Positions 1-7,755 of a stretch of DNA of 64,000 nucleotides are shown piece by piece (positions within the stretch are counted from its first letter, which is position 1; the number at the start of each line of letters is the position of its first letter). A program made the position numbers and the translations under genes. The stretch is from Plantactinospora sp. BC1 (lineage in GTDB: Bacteria; Actinomycetota; Actinomycetes; Mycobacteriales; Micromonosporaceae), in the NCBI RefSeq assembly GCF_003030345.1, contig NZ_CP028158.1, forward strand, positions 1,550,001 through 1,614,000, in the 5' to 3' direction. Below the pieces are notes generated by a model. It was not told the origin of the DNA. It saw only the letters and a list, made by a program, of their open reading frames with translations, and did not search any database.

Positions 1-1
1 G

Positions 2-955
2 CGTTATCTGCGGTTCCTGCTCGACGTCTGTGCCGGATCGGCGGACCGGCTCGCACCGGTGGTCGGGATCGCCGGTCCCATGGCCGAGGAGCGGGTTCTG
101 CCGCACCTGAGCGGCTATGCCGACTCGTCGCCGGTCCGGGTCGGCAACGAGGCCGCCGACCAGGTGCAGTTCGACACGTACGGGCACGTGCTGGACGCGG
201 CGCTGGCGTACCAGGAGCTGACCGGCGAGCTGACCGAACCGGAGTGGGCGGTGCTTCGGCACCATGTCGACACGATGGCCGAACGGTGGCGGGAGGAGGA
301 CCACGGTGTCTGGGAGATCCGTGGACCGCGCCGGCACTACGTCAACTCGAAGCTGATGTCCTGGGTGTGCCTGGACCGGGGCGTGACCTTGGCCGGCATG
401 CTCGGCGACGACACGGCCCCGGTGTCGACGTGGTGCCAGGCCCGGGACGACCTGCGCGCCGAGATCCTCGACCGGGGCTACGACGCCGGGATCGGCAGCT
501 TCGTGCTGGCGTACGGGTCGACCGAGCTGGACGCGTCGCTGCTGCGCATCCCGCTGGTCGGTTTCCTGCCCGGCACCGATCCACGGGTGCTCGGCACCAT
601 CGACCGGATCCGTGAGCGGCTCGGTGTCGCCCCGGCGCTGCTGCGCCGCTACACGACCGACGACGGACTCCCCGGCGAGGAGGGCGCCTTCCTGCTCTGC
701 TCCTTCGAACTGGTCTCGGCCCTGGTGCTGGCCGGACGGGTGGAGCAGGCCCGGGACGCCTTCACCGAACTGTGCCGGCACGCCGGTCCACTCGGCCTGT
801 ACGCCGAACAGCTCAGCGCCGACGGCATCGCGTTCGGCAACTATCCGCAGGCCTTCACCCATCTGGCGCTGATCGAGGCGGCGCTGAACCTGGACGCCGC
901 CGGTGACCGGGAGGCGCTGCACGCCTGGGCGGAACGGTCGGGCCGGAACTCCTGA
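2..955 (+). CDS. Glycoside hydrolase family 15 (trehalase/glucoamylase type), C-terminal part
   Basis: The open frame runs in from the left edge, so the N-terminus is missing and about 317 residues are visible. This is the (alpha/alpha)6 catalytic barrel of GH15 enzymes, which hydrolyse alpha-glucosidic bonds by inversion; the actinobacterial branch includes trehalases. Two signatures are visible. The first is DHGVWEIRGPRRHYVNSK, which carries the general-acid Glu and is followed by the SWVCLDRG stretch typical of the family. The second is GLYAEQLSADG near the C-terminus, which carries the general-base Glu. FGNYPQAFTHLALI closes the barrel. No signal peptide can be judged because the start is outside the window. 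The stop faces the convergent lipoprotein gene 36 bp away. Family assignment is firm; trehalose versus maltooligosaccharide specificity cannot be decided. Confidence 0.9.
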   Translation, partial: RYLRFLLDVCAGSADRLAPVVGIAGPMAEERVLPHLSGYADSSPVRVGNEAADQVQFDTYGHVLDAALAYQELTGELTEPEWAVLRHHVDTMAERWREEDHGVWEIRGPRRHYVNSKLMSWVCLDRGVTLAGMLGDDTAPVSTWCQARDDLRAEILDRGYDAGIGSFVLAYGSTELDASLLRIPLVGFLPGTDPRVLGTIDRIRERLGVAPALLRRYTTDDGLPGEEGAFLLCSFELVSALVLAGRVEQARDAFTELCRHAGPLGLYAEQLSADGIAFGNYPQAFTHLALIEAALNLDAAGDREALHAWAERSGRNS

Positions 956-991
956 GCAGCGACCCTCGTGATCCGTAAGCCGGAACGGAAG

Positions 992-1888
992 CTAGTCGAC
1001 GGAGAGGTCGGCGCAGCTGGTCTCGTCCGGCAGCAGCGGTCGCAGACCGACCTGCCAACGGTCGCCGCCGGAGGTCCACGGCGTACGGGCGTTCGCCTTG
1101 GCTGCCGCCGCCAGCAGTGCGGTCGCCTCGGCGCCGCGTACCTCGACGCAGCCCTGGTCGACGCCGGGTGCCGGCGGTGACCCCGGCAGGGCCGGGCCGG
1201 GCCAGGCGATCTCCGGCGGGGCGGTCAGCCCGTTGTCGTCCGGCCGCCACGGGATCGCCACCGCCGCGACCGCCTGGGCCTGGTACGGCTGCGGCTGGTC
1301 GACCTTGTCCTCCCCCAGCGTCCCGGCCAGATCGGTGAGCGCGGCGAGCAGCTTCTGCAACTCGGCCCGGGCGGCCCGTTGCGGCTCGGTCAACCCCGGC
1401 GCGTCCTGCCCGCCCTCGGAGAGCGCGTAGACCTCCAGCTCGTCGACGCCAGCGGCGGACGACACGGTGAACCGGGTCGACGGGACGTCGGTGACCGACG
1501 GTCGGCCAAGATCGATGGAGGAGCCCACTCCGGCGGCCCGGGCCTGCTCGACCAGCCGGTCGACCTGGTCCGGCGCAAGACGCTGCTGCTGGAGGTTCGG
1601 CAGCGCCGGCCCGGGATAGATGGCGAGCTGGGGCCCCTCGGTGATGACCCGCCCGTCCGCGTAGATCGTCACCGTCGGCACCCGGGTCAGCCGGGAGGCC
1701 GGCGCCACGAACCCGCCGACCTGCTCCACCCGGAGCACCACACCGTTCGGGTCGGCGGGGCCGGAGTCGCCGCCGGATCCGCCGCCCGGCCCGTCCCCGC
1801 CCGACCCGGTGCCCTCGCGGGCACAGGCGGCCACCAGCAGAAGCAGTGCGCCGACACAGGTTATCCGGACACCTCGCCACGTTCTCAT
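992..1888 (-). CDS. Secreted lipoprotein of unknown function
   Basis: A 298-residue protein. The ATG at 1888 was chosen because it puts a short basic n-region (MRTWRGVR) directly before a hydrophobic stretch and the lipobox LVAAC, where the Cys would be lipidated; the frame stays open far upstream but without signal-peptide logic. After the Cys comes a Gly/Ser/Asp-rich linker of about 25 residues. The globular part contains a TVTIYADGRVI segment resembling actinobacterial lipoproteins that carry a conserved beta-sheet domain. No enzymatic motif is visible. It is the last gene on the minus strand here and converges on the GH15 gene. Function unknown; lipoprotein status is well supported. Confidence 0.8.
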   Translation of the reverse strand: MRTWRGVRITCVGALLLLVAACAREGTGSGGDGPGGGSGGDSGPADPNGVVLRVEQVGGFVAPASRLTRVPTVTIYADGRVITEGPQLAIYPGPALPNLQQQRLAPDQVDRLVEQARAAGVGSSIDLGRPSVTDVPSTRFTVSSAAGVDELEVYALSEGGQDAPGLTEPQRAARAELQKLLAALTDLAGTLGEDKVDQPQPYQAQAVAAVAIPWRPDDNGLTAPPEIAWPGPALPGSPPAPGVDQGCVEVRGAEATALLAAAAKANARTPWTSGGDRWQVGLRPLLPDETSCADLSVD

Positions 1889-2086
1889 GCCAATCAGACG
1901 GGCCGCTGCCCCACTCGGTTCCACATCATCCGGCCGTCGCATGATCGAATCCAACCCGATCCGCGGCCCGGTCCTGCGGAGCGTCGTTCGCCCGTCCGGG
2001 ACACTCGCCGCGCGGCGTACCCACCCCGACCCGTACGTGCGGCGGCTCATGCACTCGCAGCACGTGTCGCTCTGGCGGCGCCGCAT
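1889..2086. other. Non-coding spacer upstream of the lipoprotein gene
   Basis: About 200 bp between the lipoprotein start and a GNAT-like remnant. The open frames crossing it are antisense shadows. No convincing promoter hexamers or hairpin could be named, although the lipoprotein promoter should lie here. Confidence 0.4.
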
Positions 2087-2209
2087 GTTCGTGTGCGGAT
2101 AGCGCCCATGACGGCGGAGTACGCGATCGACATCGTCACCTGGCAGTACCCGGCGCCCTACAACTGTTACGACATGATCCACTGCGATGGTCAGGCGGCG
2201 GGTCTCTGA
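2087..2209 (+). pseudogene. Possible N-terminal remnant of a GNAT acetyltransferase
   Basis: A plus-strand frame ending at a TGA at 2207-2209 contains RIAPMTAEYAIDIVTWQYP followed by APYNCYDM. This resembles the very N-terminus of actinobacterial GNAT acetyltransferases, which begin with an RIRPMT..A..I..W.Y..PY..YD pattern. After the YDM (about position 2176) the resemblance stops and the frame runs 18 bases into the 3' end of the convergent FAD gene before terminating. The rest of an acetyltransferase (acetyl-CoA loop, C-terminal strands) is absent. The simplest reading is a decayed gene cut by a rearrangement next to the FAD gene. Chance similarity over about 30 residues remains possible. 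Confidence 0.4.
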
Positions 2210-3606
2210 CCGCGTGGTGTGGCGGCCCGGTCGGCCGGCAGGTTGACCGGTGGAGGTACGACCGCGTCGGCGCCGTTCGATGCGGCGCTGTCGCGGCTGA
2301 GGAGGACGCGTAGCACCCGATCCGGTCGCAGCAGGCTGGTGGGCGCGGCGAGCAGGCCCGTCACGCGTACGAACGCGGCACCCAGGCTCGCGTCGGTGGC
2401 GGCTGCGGCGTGCAGCCGGGGCAGGTACGCGTTGACCATGCGGGTCCGTGCCGTGCGGCGGCCGGTTACCTCGGGAAAGGCAAGATCCGAGCCGGTGGCG
2501 ATCTCCCACGGCGCGTCGACGACTTTGGCTATGGCCTGGAAGTAGCGTCGCGAGGTGGGCAGGCGCCCTGCGGCCAGCAGGTCACCGAACGCGGCGGCCT
2601 GGAGCGCGGCCACGGTCATACCCTGGCCGTAGATGGGGTTGAACCCGCATACTGCGTCGCCGAGGACGAACAGCCCGTCGGGGAAGCGGGAGAGCCGCTC
2701 GTACCGGTGCCGCACGTTGGCCGGGTACTGGAAGGTGGCCGCTTTGCCGAGCGGCTCGCCGTCGCGGATCGCGGTGTAGATGTCGTCGAAGGGCAGGCTC
2801 CGCGCGAAGGCGAGGAAACCCTCCAGCTCGGTCGGTGGTTGGTCGCCGAGCATCCCGACCTGGGTGGCCAGGTACCGCTCGCCCTCCTGCGCGACGAGCC
2901 CGGCGCCCCGCGGCTGCCCGGGGTGCCAGGAGTGCAGCATGAGCGCGTCGCTGCCCAGCGCGCCGGGCGGCAACCGGTAGGCGCGGCTGGTGTAGCACAC
3001 CCCGACATGCACCTGGTCGGCCCGCGGTCGGGTGTAGCCCCAACTCTCCAGCCAGAGCGGGGTACGCGAACCGCGCCCGGTCGCGTCGACGACCAGGTCC
3101 GCGTCGATGAGCGTGATGTGGCCGTCGGCATCGCGCACCCGTACCCCGGTGACCCTGCAGCGGTCGGCCGTGGTGGTCGGCACGACGACATCGAGGCCGT
3201 CGGCGACGCGGACGTTGGGCAGGGCGCGGACGCGGTCGCGCACGCCGGACTCCAGCAGCGGCCGGCTGGGGAACAGGACCGGCTGGCCGATGTCCGCCTG
3301 CCTGATTCGATGGCCGGACAGGAACCATCGAATGCCGCCCAGCAGGTCCCCGGTAGGTGCGCCGCTCGCGATGATCTCGGCGGTCAGGCCGGGGAACAGC
3401 CCATCCAGCACCTGCGCGCCGCGAGCCAACAGCGCGTGTATGTGGTGTCCCTGCGGTACGCCGCGGCGCTGCGCCACGCCCGTGGGCAGGCGGTCGCGTT
3501 CGATGACCGTCACCCGCTCGAAGGACTCCGCGAGGACCCGTGCGGTGAGCAGGCCCGCCATGCTCGCGCCCAGAACGACCGCGTGCCCGCCGACGATGCG
3601 ACCCAT
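2191..3606 (-). CDS. FAD-dependent monooxygenase / oxidoreductase (UbiH-like fold)
   Basis: A 471-residue flavoprotein. The N-terminus carries the dinucleotide-binding fingerprint VVLGASMAGLLTARVLAE, ending at an acidic ERD where the FAD ribose would bind (residues about 10-40). A central strand reads ADLVVDATGRGSRTPLW. The second FAD motif is LFVLGDAVCGFNPIYGQGM, the GD motif of class A flavin hydroxylases. The C-terminal 80 residues are helical and end in a Pro/Ala-rich tail. The ATG at 3606 has GGGAGG seven bases upstream on the minus strand. It resembles FAD-dependent oxidoreductases of secondary metabolism and lipid reduction, but no substrate can be named. It stands alone, with no partner reductase next to it, which fits a single-component hydroxylase. 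Confidence 0.85.
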   Translation of the reverse strand: MGRIVGGHAVVLGASMAGLLTARVLAESFERVTVIERDRLPTGVAQRRGVPQGHHIHALLARGAQVLDGLFPGLTAEIIASGAPTGDLLGGIRWFLSGHRIRQADIGQPVLFPSRPLLESGVRDRVRALPNVRVADGLDVVVPTTTADRCRVTGVRVRDADGHITLIDADLVVDATGRGSRTPLWLESWGYTRPRADQVHVGVCYTSRAYRLPPGALGSDALMLHSWHPGQPRGAGLVAQEGERYLATQVGMLGDQPPTELEGFLAFARSLPFDDIYTAIRDGEPLGKAATFQYPANVRHRYERLSRFPDGLFVLGDAVCGFNPIYGQGMTVAALQAAAFGDLLAAGRLPTSRRYFQAIAKVVDAPWEIATGSDLAFPEVTGRRTARTRMVNAYLPRLHAAAATDASLGAAFVRVTGLLAAPTSLLRPDRVLRVLLSRDSAASNGADAVVPPPVNLPADRAATPRGQRPAA

Positions 3607-3812
3607 GGTCCTCCCATGCCTTTCGACAGGGATAATTGTCTGCGGTGAATCGCCCGCCTTTCTTCTCCGACATTGCGCTCACGCGAATCACCAACGCGGC
3701 GGGCCGGCGCGAACACCGGCCGCGACGCTGCTGGCCGACGCGGTCCACTAGGGAGAAGGGTTTGAAGCCCTGAGCCCGACCACACACGCTCTCGCTGGTC
3801 GGGCAGGGACCG

Positions 3813-4004
3813 CTAGCGCTGTCGGGCAGCAATGGCGACGAAGGCCCGCCACGCCGCCGGCCGGAAGGTCAGCACGGGGCCCGCCGGGTCCTTACTGTCC
3901 CGCACGGCGACCACGTCAGGCAGGTTGTCGGCCACCTCGACACAACCGCCACCGTTGGTGCCGCTGCGGGTCGACTTCCGCCACCGGGCGTCACTGAGGC
4001 GCAT
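3813..4004 (-). CDS. DUF397 family protein
   Basis: A 63-residue protein with the DUF397 hallmarks: an N-terminal W.KS(T)RS motif (RWRKSTRSGTNGGGCVEVA), then a VAVRDSKDP segment and F...W..F near the end. DUF397 proteins are small partners encoded beside Scr1/WhiJ-type HTH regulators across actinomycetes, where such pairs influence development and antibiotic production (established for BldB/WhiJ-type systems). Its start lies 14 bp inside the upstream HTH gene on the same strand, so the two are translationally coupled. That coupling supports a shared role, such as an antagonist or co-regulator of the HTH protein. Confidence 0.9.
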   Translation of the reverse strand: MRLSDARWRKSTRSGTNGGGCVEVADNLPDVVAVRDSKDPAGPVLTFRPAAWRAFVAIAARQR

Positions 4005-4788
4005 GCTGGCTCTCCACTTCCTTCAGCAGGGCGAGCGACAGGTTCTCCGGCAAGGCTACGCTGCGCACACCCTCCCACCGGGTGAGGAGCGTAGCGATGC
4101 CCTCCTCATCGTCCACGACGAAATCGGTGAGCTGGTTCTCGATGTTCCCCACCCAGTTTCCGTCGGCGGACCTCGCCAGGGAGAGCTGCCCGTTGAGGCC
4201 GACGTGCAGCCCCGCGTCGGCGGGGATCAGGTGCAACTGGACGTGAGGCAGTTCGGCCATCCGCAACAGGTGCCGGAACTGCTCGGCCATGATGGCGTCC
4301 CGGACGCGCAGCGCCGACTCGTCGATGACGGCGATCAGCAGGGGTGGCTGCTCGCGGGTCAGGATCTCCTGCCGTTCGAGCCGTGACGCGACCAGCTTCT
4401 CCAACTCCGCCTCGGGCCGGGTGGGTTCGAGGCGCAGCACCGCGCGGGCGTAGTTCTCGGTCTGGAGCAGGCCGGGAATCAGGGTCGGGTGGTAGTAGCG
4501 GAGCTGCGTTGCGGTGCGCTCGGCGTCCAGCCAGCGCTTGAACCAGGTGGGCTCGCTGTCCCGCTGCGCCGCCTTGAGTAGGGACACGAACAGGCCGCCG
4601 GTCTCCAGGATCTCGTCGGCCCGGGTGGCGTACGGCATGTCGACCGGTCGGGTACCCGTCTCCACGGCGGAGACCGTCGAGGCCGAATAGTTGCTCCGCT
4701 TGCCGAACTCCTCCTGCGGCATACCGCGCAGGGCTCGCTGCCTGCGGAGCTGGTCGCGGATGAACGCGAACGCGTCCTCGTGTTCCAT
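3991..4788 (-). CDS. XRE-family HTH regulator with DUF5753 (Scr1/WhiJ type)
   Basis: A 265-residue regulator. Residues about 10-65 form an XRE helix-turn-helix (RRQRALRGMPQEEFGKRS then YSASTVSAVETGTR). The remainder is the DUF5753 sensor-like domain, recognised by LRYYHPTLIPGLLQTENYAR and by the later IAVIDESALR and QLHLIPADAG segments. Start ATG at 4788 follows a TGGAGG sequence. It overlaps the DUF397 gene by 14 bp, the classic pairing. Such pairs occur in many copies per genome in sporulating actinomycetes and are thought to adjust differentiation. The target of this copy cannot be read from the sequence. Confidence 0.92.
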   Translation of the reverse strand: MEHEDAFAFIRDQLRRQRALRGMPQEEFGKRSNYSASTVSAVETGTRPVDMPYATRADEILETGGLFVSLLKAAQRDSEPTWFKRWLDAERTATQLRYYHPTLIPGLLQTENYARAVLRLEPTRPEAELEKLVASRLERQEILTREQPPLLIAVIDESALRVRDAIMAEQFRHLLRMAELPHVQLHLIPADAGLHVGLNGQLSLARSADGNWVGNIENQLTDFVVDDEEGIATLLTRWEGVRSVALPENLSLALLKEVESQHAPQ

Positions 4789-5020
4789 CGGACCTCCAGA
4801 GGGTTGTTTTAGATCGCCAGGAGCTCGCCAGTCGCCGCCGCCGGCTCACCAGTGCTGTGCCGTGACCTGCGCGATCGCCTTTCGAGCCTAGTGGCGTCCA
4901 CAGCAGAGTGTCACCCAGCGGAACTGCTCGGTGACCGTCAAGCGCCCGGGTGGAACCTGCCCCCGGGAGCCGGTCCCGACCCCGCCGGGACCGGCTCCCT
5001 CCAACTCCCGAGGAGGTTCG

Positions 5021-5371
5021 ATGAAAAGGCTGCTCCGGCATCTGACCGGACCACGTCCCCACCACCGCCGGGACTGGCGCCGGCTCTGGCGGTACTGCCG
5101 CTGCGGTTGGCGCTGGCGCTGCCCGGATTCGATCGAGGTGATCCTCGCGCCGTACCAACCACCGCCGCCGGTCAAGTTGACCGAGGTGGAGCGGGCCGAG
5201 ATTCGTACCCTCTCGGCCACGCCGCCGTCCGACGCACCGGGAGCGGCCCCGCCGGCTCGGGCCCGGGCGAAAAACCGCCGGCCAGGACGGGACGCGTCCA
5301 CCCGGCCACATCTGGCGAACGGCCGGGCGCCCGGGCCGGAGCACCGGGCCCGGCGTGGTGCCCGGGTGTGA
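5021..5371 (+). CDS. Small Arg/Trp/Cys-rich protein, conserved-type hypothetical
   Basis: A 116-residue basic protein starting at an ATG preceded by a clean AGGAGG (5010-5015), which decides the start. The N-terminal 40 residues are dense in Arg, Trp and His and contain YCRCGWRWRC, a three-Cys cluster that could bind zinc together with the nearby His residues (PHHRRDW). The C-terminal half is a low-complexity Pro/Ala/Arg tail and is probably disordered. The next gene starts three bases after its stop and also carries a Cys cluster, so the pair is probably co-translated. The HTH gene is divergent 232 bp upstream. Not recognised as a named family. Confidence 0.65.
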   Translation: MKRLLRHLTGPRPHHRRDWRRLWRYCRCGWRWRCPDSIEVILAPYQPPPPVKLTEVERAEIRTLSATPPSDAPGAAPPARARAKNRRPGRDASTRPHLANGRAPGPEHRARRGARV

Positions 5372-5374
5372 CCC

Positions 5375-5623
5375 GTGATCGGCCCGCAGGAGCGCTGGCG
5401 TAAGCACATTCCGACGCACCCGTCGTACCGGTGCCGAAGCTGCACCGACCCCTGGCCCTGCCGAAACGCCCGGCTGGCGCTGGCGACCGCCTACCGCGAC
5501 GACCGGGTGGGCCTGATGGTGTACCTCGGCACACACCTCGCCCGCGCGCTGCGGAAGCTGCCTGACACGCATCCCGCGCTGCTCGCCGGGCAGATCCTCT
5601 ACTGGGTGCCCCGCCGCCGCTGA
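5375..5623 (+). CDS. Small conserved protein with a CxxC-x4-C cluster
   Basis: An 82-residue protein beginning at GTG, three bases after the stop of the preceding small gene. It contains HPSYRCRSCTDPWPCRNAR, a CxxC plus third Cys with a His nearby, of the kind seen in tiny actinobacterial zinc-ribbon-like proteins encoded next to Scr1-type regulators. The second half (YRDDRVGLMVYLGTHLARAL) looks like an amphipathic helix. No enzymatic motif. Coupling to the upstream Cys-rich gene suggests that the two act together. Function unknown. Confidence 0.65.
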   Translation: MIGPQERWRKHIPTHPSYRCRSCTDPWPCRNARLALATAYRDDRVGLMVYLGTHLARALRKLPDTHPALLAGQILYWVPRRR

Positions 5624-5880
5624 TCGGTGGCGGCCGGTGTCAGGCGCACCCGGGCGCACAGGCGGGGCAGCTCGACAGTCTGCGAAACGACCACCTACCG
5701 GCCGGTCCGGAAGGTACGGAAGTCGTGCACCTCGGCGATGTGGTGGTCCGGCGGTCGACCGTAGCGCTCCGGTCGACCGCCGGACCGGGCCAGCCGGGTC
5801 GGCGGGTCCTGTGGCCTGTCGCTGGGGAGGGAGCGACCGCCGTCGGCCCCGACCCGCCGCCCGCTGGCGCGGGGAGATGG
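5624..5880. other. Convergent spacer after the small-gene pair
   Basis: 257 bp between the plus-strand small genes and the minus-strand methyltransferase, both ending here. No start codon with a ribosome site and no clear terminator hairpin was found. The methyltransferase frame stays open for 61 codons beyond its stop (to 5695), but it has no start of its own. Confidence 0.4.
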
Positions 5881-6696
5881 TCAGTTCACGCTGCCTCCGT
5901 CCGGCCGCCGGCCCCGGGTGGAGACGAACTGGTAGGAGAGCGAGGCGAAGGCAGGATCCTTGGCAAGCTCCCGGAACCCCTCCAACTGGTTCGGGGAGAG
6001 TCCGGTGGCGAGCAGCCGGGGTTCGAGCTGGCGGGAGTTCGTCTCGTGCAGCGAGGCCCCGGTCGACCCACCCGGCCAGCTCTGCGAGTGGGTGATGGTG
6101 TCGACGTCGGTCAACCCGGCCAGCACCATCTCGGTGTGTACGTCCTGCGCCCAGGCCAGGTCCGCGCCCCGGTCCTGGAGGATGCCGAGGGTCGCCTCCA
6201 TCACCTGCTGGAAGAGCTTCGCCGCGTCGTCGGTCGGGGCGGCGAGCACCCGCAGTCCGGCGGTGCAGTCGAACTCCTCGACGACCAGGGCACCGCCCGG
6301 GGCCAGCGCACCGATCAGCTCGGCGAGTACCCGCCGCCGCTCGGGCAGGTGCAGCAGGACGAGCCGGGCGTGGATCACGTCGAACGGGCCGCCCTCCGGC
6401 GCGCCGGTCCGGACGTCGTGCTGGCGTACGACGAGGTTCCCCTCCGGCTCCAGCCGGGACGGCTCGATGTCGGTCGCGATGACCAGGCCGGTGGGGCCGA
6501 CGACCCGGGCCATGTGCCGGGCGATGGAGCCGCCCCCGGCGCCCAGTTCCCAGCACTTCGCGCCGGGTGTCAGTACCGGGGCGAGCCGCTCCGCCGTTAT
6601 CGGATCGAGGAACGCCTCCAGCGCACGCATCTGCGCCTCGGCCTCCGGCGAGCGGTTGTCGAACGCGTAGCTGCTCTTGACAGGGGTGGCAGTCAC
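5881..6696 (-). CDS. Class I SAM-dependent methyltransferase
   Basis: A 271-residue methyltransferase. SAM motif I is CWELGAGGGSIARHMA (about residues 48-63), followed by the acidic end of beta2 in VIATDIEPSRL and motif IV/post-I elements FDVIHARLVLLHLPER and APGGALVVEEFD. The C-terminal part, about 90 residues, has no extra catalytic signature and probably shapes the acceptor pocket. Start is GTG at 6696 with GAAGGAGGT seven bases upstream. The gene is monocistronic. Overall form matches the UbiE/Coq5-like small-molecule methyltransferases common in actinomycetes; the acceptor is unknown. Confidence 0.88.
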   Translation of the reverse strand: MTATPVKSSYAFDNRSPEAEAQMRALEAFLDPITAERLAPVLTPGAKCWELGAGGGSIARHMARVVGPTGLVIATDIEPSRLEPEGNLVVRQHDVRTGAPEGGPFDVIHARLVLLHLPERRRVLAELIGALAPGGALVVEEFDCTAGLRVLAAPTDDAAKLFQQVMEATLGILQDRGADLAWAQDVHTEMVLAGLTDVDTITHSQSWPGGSTGASLHETNSRQLEPRLLATGLSPNQLEGFRELAKDPAFASLSYQFVSTRGRRPDGGSVN

Positions 6697-6831
6697 GATC
6701 GGTACCTCCTTCGTGATGATCTGTGACGACGACCCGCCCAGGCGTCATCGCGCGTCGGCACCGGGAAAGCATGGGGGGCCGGTGCGGACACGCCAGTCAG
6801 CGCTGTGACGAACGTCGGGATCCGACGGTTG

Positions 6832-7755
6832 TCAGGGTGCGGATGAGGAAGAGGATGTGGTCGGGGCGGACGCGGAGTCCGCCGGGGAGTGGGCGGACGC
6901 GGGGTCCGCCGGGGAGTCGGAGTCAGGGACGAGCGCGCCCGGGCCTCCCGTTGGCCCGGAACGGACGGAGCCGGGCCCGGTCGGGGCCGTCGACTCCTGG
7001 CCGGACGGGACCGGTCCGGTCCCTGCCGGCGTGGCCGCGCCCGCCACACTGAGTACCGCCTCCACCGGGGCGGGGTCGGCGCGCACGGCGGCCGTCGAGT
7101 CCGCGAAGACCAGCCGGCCGTAGTCCAGCACCGCGATCCGGTCGGCGACCTCGATCGCGTGCTGGAGTTGTTGTTCGACGAGCAGAATGCAGAGCCCGGC
7201 TCCGGCGAGCCGGGTCACCAGCTCCCGTACCCGGGCCGCCAGATCCGGGGCGAGCCCCTCGCCCGGCTCGTCGAGGAGCAGCACCCGGGGCTGGGTGAGC
7301 AGCGCCCGGGCGATGGCGAGCATCTGCTGCTCCCCGCCGGAGAGCTGGTTGCCCCGGTGGCCCAACCGCTCGGCCAGCCGGGGCAGTAGTTCCAGCACCC
7401 CGGGCACCGTCCAGTTCGGACCGGACCGCGAGCCGGCACGGCGGCGGAGCGATGCGGCCAGGGTCAGGTGCTCGGCCACGGTCAGCCGGGGAAACACCCG
7501 CCGCCCCTGCGGCACCAGCCCGACACCGGCCCGGGCCACCCGGTGCGCCGGCCTGCCGGCAAGGTCCGCGCCGTCGACCGAGACGATTCCCCGGTACGGC
7601 CGCAGCAGGCCGGCGACCGCGTGCACCAGGGTGCTCTTGCCGGCGCCGTTGCGGCCGACCAGCGCCTGCACCGTACCGGCCGGCACCTCGATGTCGATGT
7701 CGTGCAGCACCGTACCGCCGTCGTAGCCGGCGTACAGGCCCTGCACCCGGAGCAT
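6832..7755 (-). CDS. livF: Branched-chain amino-acid type ABC transporter ATPase LivF, with long C-terminal tail
   Basis: A 307-residue ATPase that energises uptake together with LivG. Walker A is GRNGAGKST, the Q-loop lies in the LVPQGRRVFPRL segment, the signature is LSGGEQQ, Walker B is RVLLLDEP and the switch region is LLVEQQ; all are intact. The ATPase core ends near residue 233 (about 235 residues is the usual LivF length). About 70 extra residues of Pro/Ser/Ala/Thr follow, ending in a poly-Ser run, probably disordered. Its ATG overlaps the livG stop by one base (TGATG). It is last in the livKHMGF operon. The tail is unusual; the core assignment is firm. Confidence 0.93.
   Translation of the reverse strand: MLRVQGLYAGYDGGTVLHDIDIEVPAGTVQALVGRNGAGKSTLVHAVAGLLRPYRGIVSVDGADLAGRPAHRVARAGVGLVPQGRRVFPRLTVAEHLTLAASLRRRAGSRSGPNWTVPGVLELLPRLAERLGHRGNQLSGGEQQMLAIARALLTQPRVLLLDEPGEGLAPDLAARVRELVTRLAGAGLCILLVEQQLQHAIEVADRIAVLDYGRLVFADSTAAVRADPAPVEAVLSVAGAATPAGTGPVPSGQESTAPTGPGSVRSGPTGGPGALVPDSDSPADPASAHSPADSASAPTTSSSSSAP

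Noticed and set aside
5695-5883. Possible extra exon-like extension of the methyltransferase frame
   Set aside because: The frame is open for 61 codons after the stop, but there is no start codon with a ribosome site.
4106-6772. 888-residue minus-strand open frame across the small genes and methyltransferase
   Set aside because: It crosses three well-supported genes and gives only low-complexity Arg/Pro-rich sequence.
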